This document shows positions 5,402-7,271 of a stretch of 7,271 bases of DNA, one piece after another (the stretch's first letter is position 1; each line of letters starts with the position of its first letter). A model generated the notes under the pieces. The model did not search any database. It was given only the letters and a program-made list of their open reading frames with translations, and was not told the origin of the DNA. Source of the DNA: Alphaproteobacteria bacterium (GTDB taxonomy: Bacteria; Pseudomonadota; Alphaproteobacteria; Micropepsales; Micropepsaceae); NCBI GenBank assembly GCA_025935155.1, contig JAICVV010000100.1, positions 1 to 7,271 on the forward strand, written 5' to 3'. A program made the translations under genes and the position numbers.

Positions 5402-5518
5402 CGTCATGGCCGGGCTTGACCCGGCCACCCATCGCGCGAGCGTCCGCGAGCGCAAGTGACTCTTCTTGGCGCGCAGACGCGCGCCAGATGGATGGCCGCC
5501 ACAAGGGCGGCCATGACG
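5402..5518. repeat. Composite palindromic intergenic repeat, 117 bp
   Basis: Both ends read CGTCATGGCC when viewed inward (5402-5411, and complement of 5509-5518), and the 30-nt arms 5402-5431 and 5489-5518 are imperfect inverted copies. Each arm is also a hairpin: TGGCCGGG/CCCGGCCA with loop CTTGA at 5407-5427, and ATGGCCGCC/GGCGGCCAT with loop ACAAG at 5492-5514. Between them is a third stem, TGGCGCGC/GCGCGCCA (5467-5486, loop AGAC), and a direct repeat CGCGAGCG at 5435-5442 and 5445-5452. The start closely resembles a repeat family I know from Bradyrhizobium-like genomes; copy number cannot be seen from one window. It lies between convergent genes and may act as a bidirectional transcription stop. 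A long minus-strand open frame across it (5261-5596) is a by-product of the repeat. Confidence 0.82.
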
Positions 5519-5553
5519 AGTGAGGGAGCGATTAAAAATCTTCAAGGTGCCCG

Positions 5554-5594
5554 TCGCGAGCCCTTCGCGATCTCCGCGGCTCCGCGTGGAGATC
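5554..5594 (-). terminator. Tandem hairpins at the 3' end of mtnP
   Basis: On the mtnP transcript the first stem is GATCTCC-GCG with CG-TGGAGATC (5569-5578 and 5585-5594; 10 positions, one G-T), overlapping the mtnP stop codon. A second stem, TCGCGA/TCGCGA, follows at 5554-5570 with a 5-nt loop. A T-run of the minus strand occurs only further on (near 5532-5537), so this is not a canonical intrinsic terminator; 3'-end protection or weak termination is inferred. Confidence 0.4.
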
Positions 5595-6468
5595 ATTTCT
5601 TCAACACGCGGCCGGCGATGGCGTCCAGTTTACTGAACAGCTTCGGATCGCGTTTGTCCGGTGCGGTGATGATGGCCGTGTCGAGAACGTGCTCGATTCC
5701 GAGTGGCGAAAGTGTGCGCTCCGGCCCCAATTTCGGCGCCACGCGTTTGACGAGACGGCGCGCATTCTCGGCGTTCGCAGTCAACACACGAATCACCTGA
5801 TCCACGGTCACAGCATCGTGGTCTGCGTGCCAGCAATCGTAGTCGGTCACCATGGCGACCAGCGCATACGGCAGTTCGGCTTCGCGGGCGAGCTTGGCTT
5901 CTGGCATCGCCGTCATGCCGATTACGCTGCAGCCCCACGAACGGTAGAGATTGGACTCGGCAAGGGTGGAAAATTGCGGGCCTTCCATCGCAAGATAGAT
6001 GCCGCCGTTTGCGCTGCGAATGCCTTCTTCCTGCGCCGCTTCGTATAACGCATTCGCGAGCCTGGGACACACCGGATGCGCCATCGACACATGCGCCACG
6101 AACCCCGGACCGAAGAAGCTCTTCTCCCGCGCATGCGTGCGGTCGATGAACTGATCCACCATCACGAAAGTGCCGGGCGGCAACTCTTCCTTGAACGATC
6201 CGCAGGCGGAAACGGAGATCACATCGGTGACACCGGCGCGCTTCAGCGCGTCGATATTGGCGCGGTAGTTGATCGACGTGGGCGAATGCACATGGCCGCG
6301 GCCGTGGCGCGGCAGGAACACCATCTCCACGCCTGAGAGCGTGCCGAAGAGCAATTCGTCGGACGGTGCGCCCCACGGACCTTCCACGCGCTGCCAGCGC
6401 GCATTCTCCAGCCCGTCGATGCCATAGACGCCGCTGCCGCCGATGATGCCGAGTACGGTATGTGTCAT
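5593..6468 (-). CDS. mtnP: S-methyl-5'-thioadenosine phosphorylase
   Basis: Cytoplasmic enzyme that splits methylthioadenosine with phosphate into adenine and 5-methylthioribose-1-phosphate, feeding purine and methionine salvage. The 291 residues match the normal length. Family landmarks are present in order: phosphate loop GGSG (10-13), PRHGRGHVHSP (53-63), the SACGS element (87-91), MEGPQFST (161-168), GMTAMPEAKLARE (184-196) with the ribose-contacting Met185, and TDYDCWH (208-214) with Asp209 and Asp211 corresponding to the adenine-binding aspartates of human MTAP. The ATG at 6468 gives the family-typical start TVLGIIGGSG. No ribosome site lies directly before it, but a strong anti-SD match lies 30 nt further upstream. 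Transcribed toward folB, divergent from the toxin-antitoxin operon, and in the same direction as the cytochrome c1 gene beyond it. Confidence 0.95.
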   Translation of the reverse strand: MTHTVLGIIGGSGVYGIDGLENARWQRVEGPWGAPSDELLFGTLSGVEMVFLPRHGRGHVHSPTSINYRANIDALKRAGVTDVISVSACGSFKEELPPGTFVMVDQFIDRTHAREKSFFGPGFVAHVSMAHPVCPRLANALYEAAQEEGIRSANGGIYLAMEGPQFSTLAESNLYRSWGCSVIGMTAMPEAKLAREAELPYALVAMVTDYDCWHADHDAVTVDQVIRVLTANAENARRLVKRVAPKLGPERTLSPLGIEHVLDTAIITAPDKRDPKLFSKLDAIAGRVLKK

Positions 6469-6498
6469 GGTTCGAGGTTTAGCACACCGGCGAAAAAT

Positions 6499-6508
6499 TC
6501 ACCTCCCC
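6499..6508 (-). promoter_or_regulatory. Strong Shine-Dalgarno-like sequence far upstream of mtnP
   Basis: On the minus strand this reads GGGGAGGTGA, containing the full GGAGGTGA complement to the 16S tail, but it ends 30 nt before the mtnP ATG. No ATG, GTG or TTG in the mtnP frame lies between. A 6-codon frame GTG...CCA TGA (6485 to 6465) overlaps the mtnP ATG by its stop, so a tiny coupled leader is conceivable, though its spacing to the site is long (17 nt). Confidence 0.3.
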
Positions 6509-6564
6509 TGCAGGAGCAAGCGTGCAAGCAAGGGATCGCAAGACCGCTGCATAGCGAAAAGGTC

Positions 6565-6603
6565 GAGTGCACTCTGGCGTAAATACCGCAGACGCCCTAT
6601 TCT
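6565..6603 (+). promoter_or_regulatory. Candidate promoter-operator of the toxin-antitoxin operon
   Basis: GAGTGCACTC (6565-6574) is a perfect 10-bp palindrome. TATTCT (6598-6603) resembles a -10 box and ends 6 nt before the antitoxin ATG, which would give a leaderless or nearly leaderless mRNA. The palindrome would then lie next to the -35 position, a common site for antitoxin autorepression. The -35 itself (TGGCGT at 6575) is poor. Function inferred. Confidence 0.38.
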
Positions 6604-6609
6604 TCGAAT

Positions 6610-6831
6610 ATGACGAAGGATCAGGTCGAGGCCATCCTTGAAAACGTCCGTTCATGGCCGCGCCAAGATCGGGAGGAACTCGCCGAAGCCGCTCTGGAAA
6701 TTCAGGCGCGCCGCAACGGCGTTTACGCGATTACCGCCGAGGAACGCACGGCGATAATGCGTGCACAAGAGGCGCCATTTGCCACAGAAGACGAAGTGGA
6801 GGCATTCTGGAAGGCGCGGGGCATCGGGTGA
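6610..6831 (+). CDS. Antitoxin of a type II toxin-antitoxin pair
   Basis: Acidic, helical 73-residue protein with no hydrophobic segment. Visible parts are an N-terminal helix and turn (TKDQVEAILENVRSWPRQDREELAEAALEI, about 2-31), a linker (NGVYAITAEER), a second helix, and a C-terminal helix DEVEAFWKARGIG. This layout matches small 'addiction module' antitoxins I know from rhizobia, in which the first part dimerises or binds DNA and the C-terminal part wraps the toxin; the exact family cannot be named from sequence alone. Its stop overlaps the toxin start by 4 bp (GTGA), the classic coupled order antitoxin-toxin. No Shine-Dalgarno site precedes the ATG; the start is supported by position and by a -10-like box just upstream. 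Confidence 0.77.
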   Translation: MTKDQVEAILENVRSWPRQDREELAEAALEIQARRNGVYAITAEERTAIMRAQEAPFATEDEVEAFWKARGIG

Positions 6832-7106
6832 TCGTCCGCTATCGCGCGCAGGCGCTCGCGGACATTGAAGAAATATATTCGTATCTCCTGGCGCGAAGTC
6901 CACAAGGCGCACAGAATGTATTACGCGCCATTTACGCCGCCATTCATTTGCTCGCAGAGCAACCGTATAGCTCGCCCATAACCGACATGCACGGCATCAG
7001 AGTGAAGGCGCTCACTCGGTATCGTTTCAAAATATTCTACGGCGTCATGGGCGAGAGAATAGAGATTATTCACATTCGCCACACGTCGCGGAGGCCTTGG
7101 CCATAA
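6828..7106 (+). CDS. ParE/RelE-superfamily toxin
   Basis: Basic 92-residue protein with the ParE-like layout: first strand VRYRAQALADIEEIYSYLLAR (3-23) running into helices, second helix PQGAQNVLRAIYAAIHLLAEQP (25-46), then strands HGIRVKALTRYRFKIFYGV (55-73) and IEIIHIRHTSRRPW (78-91). The 'RV..L.RY.F.IFY' and C-terminal 'I.HIRH..R' patterns are hallmarks of ParE toxins, which inhibit DNA gyrase; RelE relatives cleave mRNA at the ribosome. The target here is inferred, with ParE favoured. The start is GTG at 6828, overlapping the antitoxin stop. Length is normal and the frame is intact, so the toxin is probably functional. It converges on the cytochrome c1 gene with only 24 bp between stops. 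Confidence 0.86.
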   Translation: MIVRYRAQALADIEEIYSYLLARSPQGAQNVLRAIYAAIHLLAEQPYSSPITDMHGIRVKALTRYRFKIFYGVMGERIEIIHIRHTSRRPWP

Positions 7107-7130
7107 GATCCGCGGAACCGAAAGAATATC

Positions 7131-7271
7131 TCAGTGAATGCCGCCCCAGACGCGGCGGTAGGAGAGATAAAGCAGGCCGGCAAAGGCAATCAGAAACAAC
7201 ATCACGCCGAAACCGATGCGCTTGCGGTCTTCCATGGTGGGTTCAGCCGCCCAGGAGAGGAACGTCACCAC
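7131..7271 (-). CDS. Cytochrome c1 C-terminal membrane anchor (5' part outside window)
   Basis: Reading the minus strand from the window edge gives 46 residues ending in TGA at 7133-7131. They begin VVTFLSWAAEPTMEDRKRIG, followed by one hydrophobic helix (FGVMLFLIAFAGLLYLSY, about 21-38) and a short basic tail RRVWGGIH. The pattern 'DVVxFLxWxAEPxMExRKxxG' plus one helix is the standard C-terminus of cytochrome c1, the haem-carrying periplasmic subunit of the bc1 complex that passes electrons to cytochrome c. The haem-binding CxxCH is outside the window. In Bradyrhizobium-type genomes cytochromes b and c1 can be made as one precursor (fbcH), which cannot be tested here, so no symbol is given. 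It reads in the same direction as mtnP, with the toxin-antitoxin operon between them in the opposite direction. Confidence 0.88.
   Translation of the reverse strand: MVTFLSWAAEPTMEDRKRIGFGVMLFLIAFAGLLYLSYRRVWGGIH

Noticed and set aside
5435..5452. Direct repeat CGCGAGCG twice, considered as CRISPR-like or iteron
   Set aside because: Only two copies 2 bp apart inside the palindromic element; no array or origin context.
5261..5596. Minus-strand 111-codon frame across the repeat and the folB end
   Set aside because: It runs through the palindromic repeat and antisense to folB; peptides of the type WVAGSSPAMT are familiar products of translating this repeat family, not of a gene.

Overview
The window looks like chromosomal DNA of an alphaproteobacterium, most likely a Hyphomicrobiales (Rhizobiales) member near Bradyrhizobium and relatives. 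The basis is high GC coding sequence, a cytochrome c1 tail of alphaproteobacterial type beside an MTA phosphorylase gene, an orphan TadG-like gene, and an intergenic palindromic element opening CGTCATGGCCGGGCTTG, a repeat style I associate with Bradyrhizobium-like genomes. This taxonomic call is inference; there is no rRNA or tRNA gene in the window.

Layout, left to right. 1-767 (+): the 3' end of a NUDIX hydrolase gene, then a GNAT acetyltransferase. 768-1465: about 700 bp with no gene I can defend and with clearly lower GC (hand count 96/180 at 1021-1200 against 126/180 inside the GNAT gene at 361-540). 1466-2093 (-): a secreted double Kazal-like protease inhibitor and, just upstream on the same strand, a 54-residue two-helix membrane protein. 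2094-2357: a divergent regulatory region with three hairpins. 2358-3635 (+): an orphan TadG-like protein with an N-terminal membrane anchor. 3680-4114 (-): a VOC-family metalloenzyme. 4211-5367 (+): a translationally coupled pair, a pteridine-reductase-like SDR and the dihydroneopterin aldolase FolB, which form a small folate/pterin unit. 5402-5518: a 117-bp composite palindromic repeat in the gap between convergent genes. 5593-6468 (-): MTA phosphorylase (mtnP, purine and methionine salvage). 6610-7106 (+): a ParE-type toxin-antitoxin operon. 7131-7271 (-): the C-terminal membrane anchor of cytochrome c1 from the bc1 complex, running off the window.

Most genes are housekeeping or ordinary accessory genes, and I do not see a large undescribed multi-gene system. 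The points I rate highest are: the SDR, which keeps the Asp/Tyr geometry of pteridine reductase but has Arg where the catalytic Lys is expected; the composite repeat, whose two hairpin arms differ by stem-preserving changes; the toxin-antitoxin module inserted between mtnP and cytochrome c1, with a palindromic candidate operator; and the Kazal domains, both of which lack the same disulfide pair. All base counts, palindromes and translations were worked out by hand.
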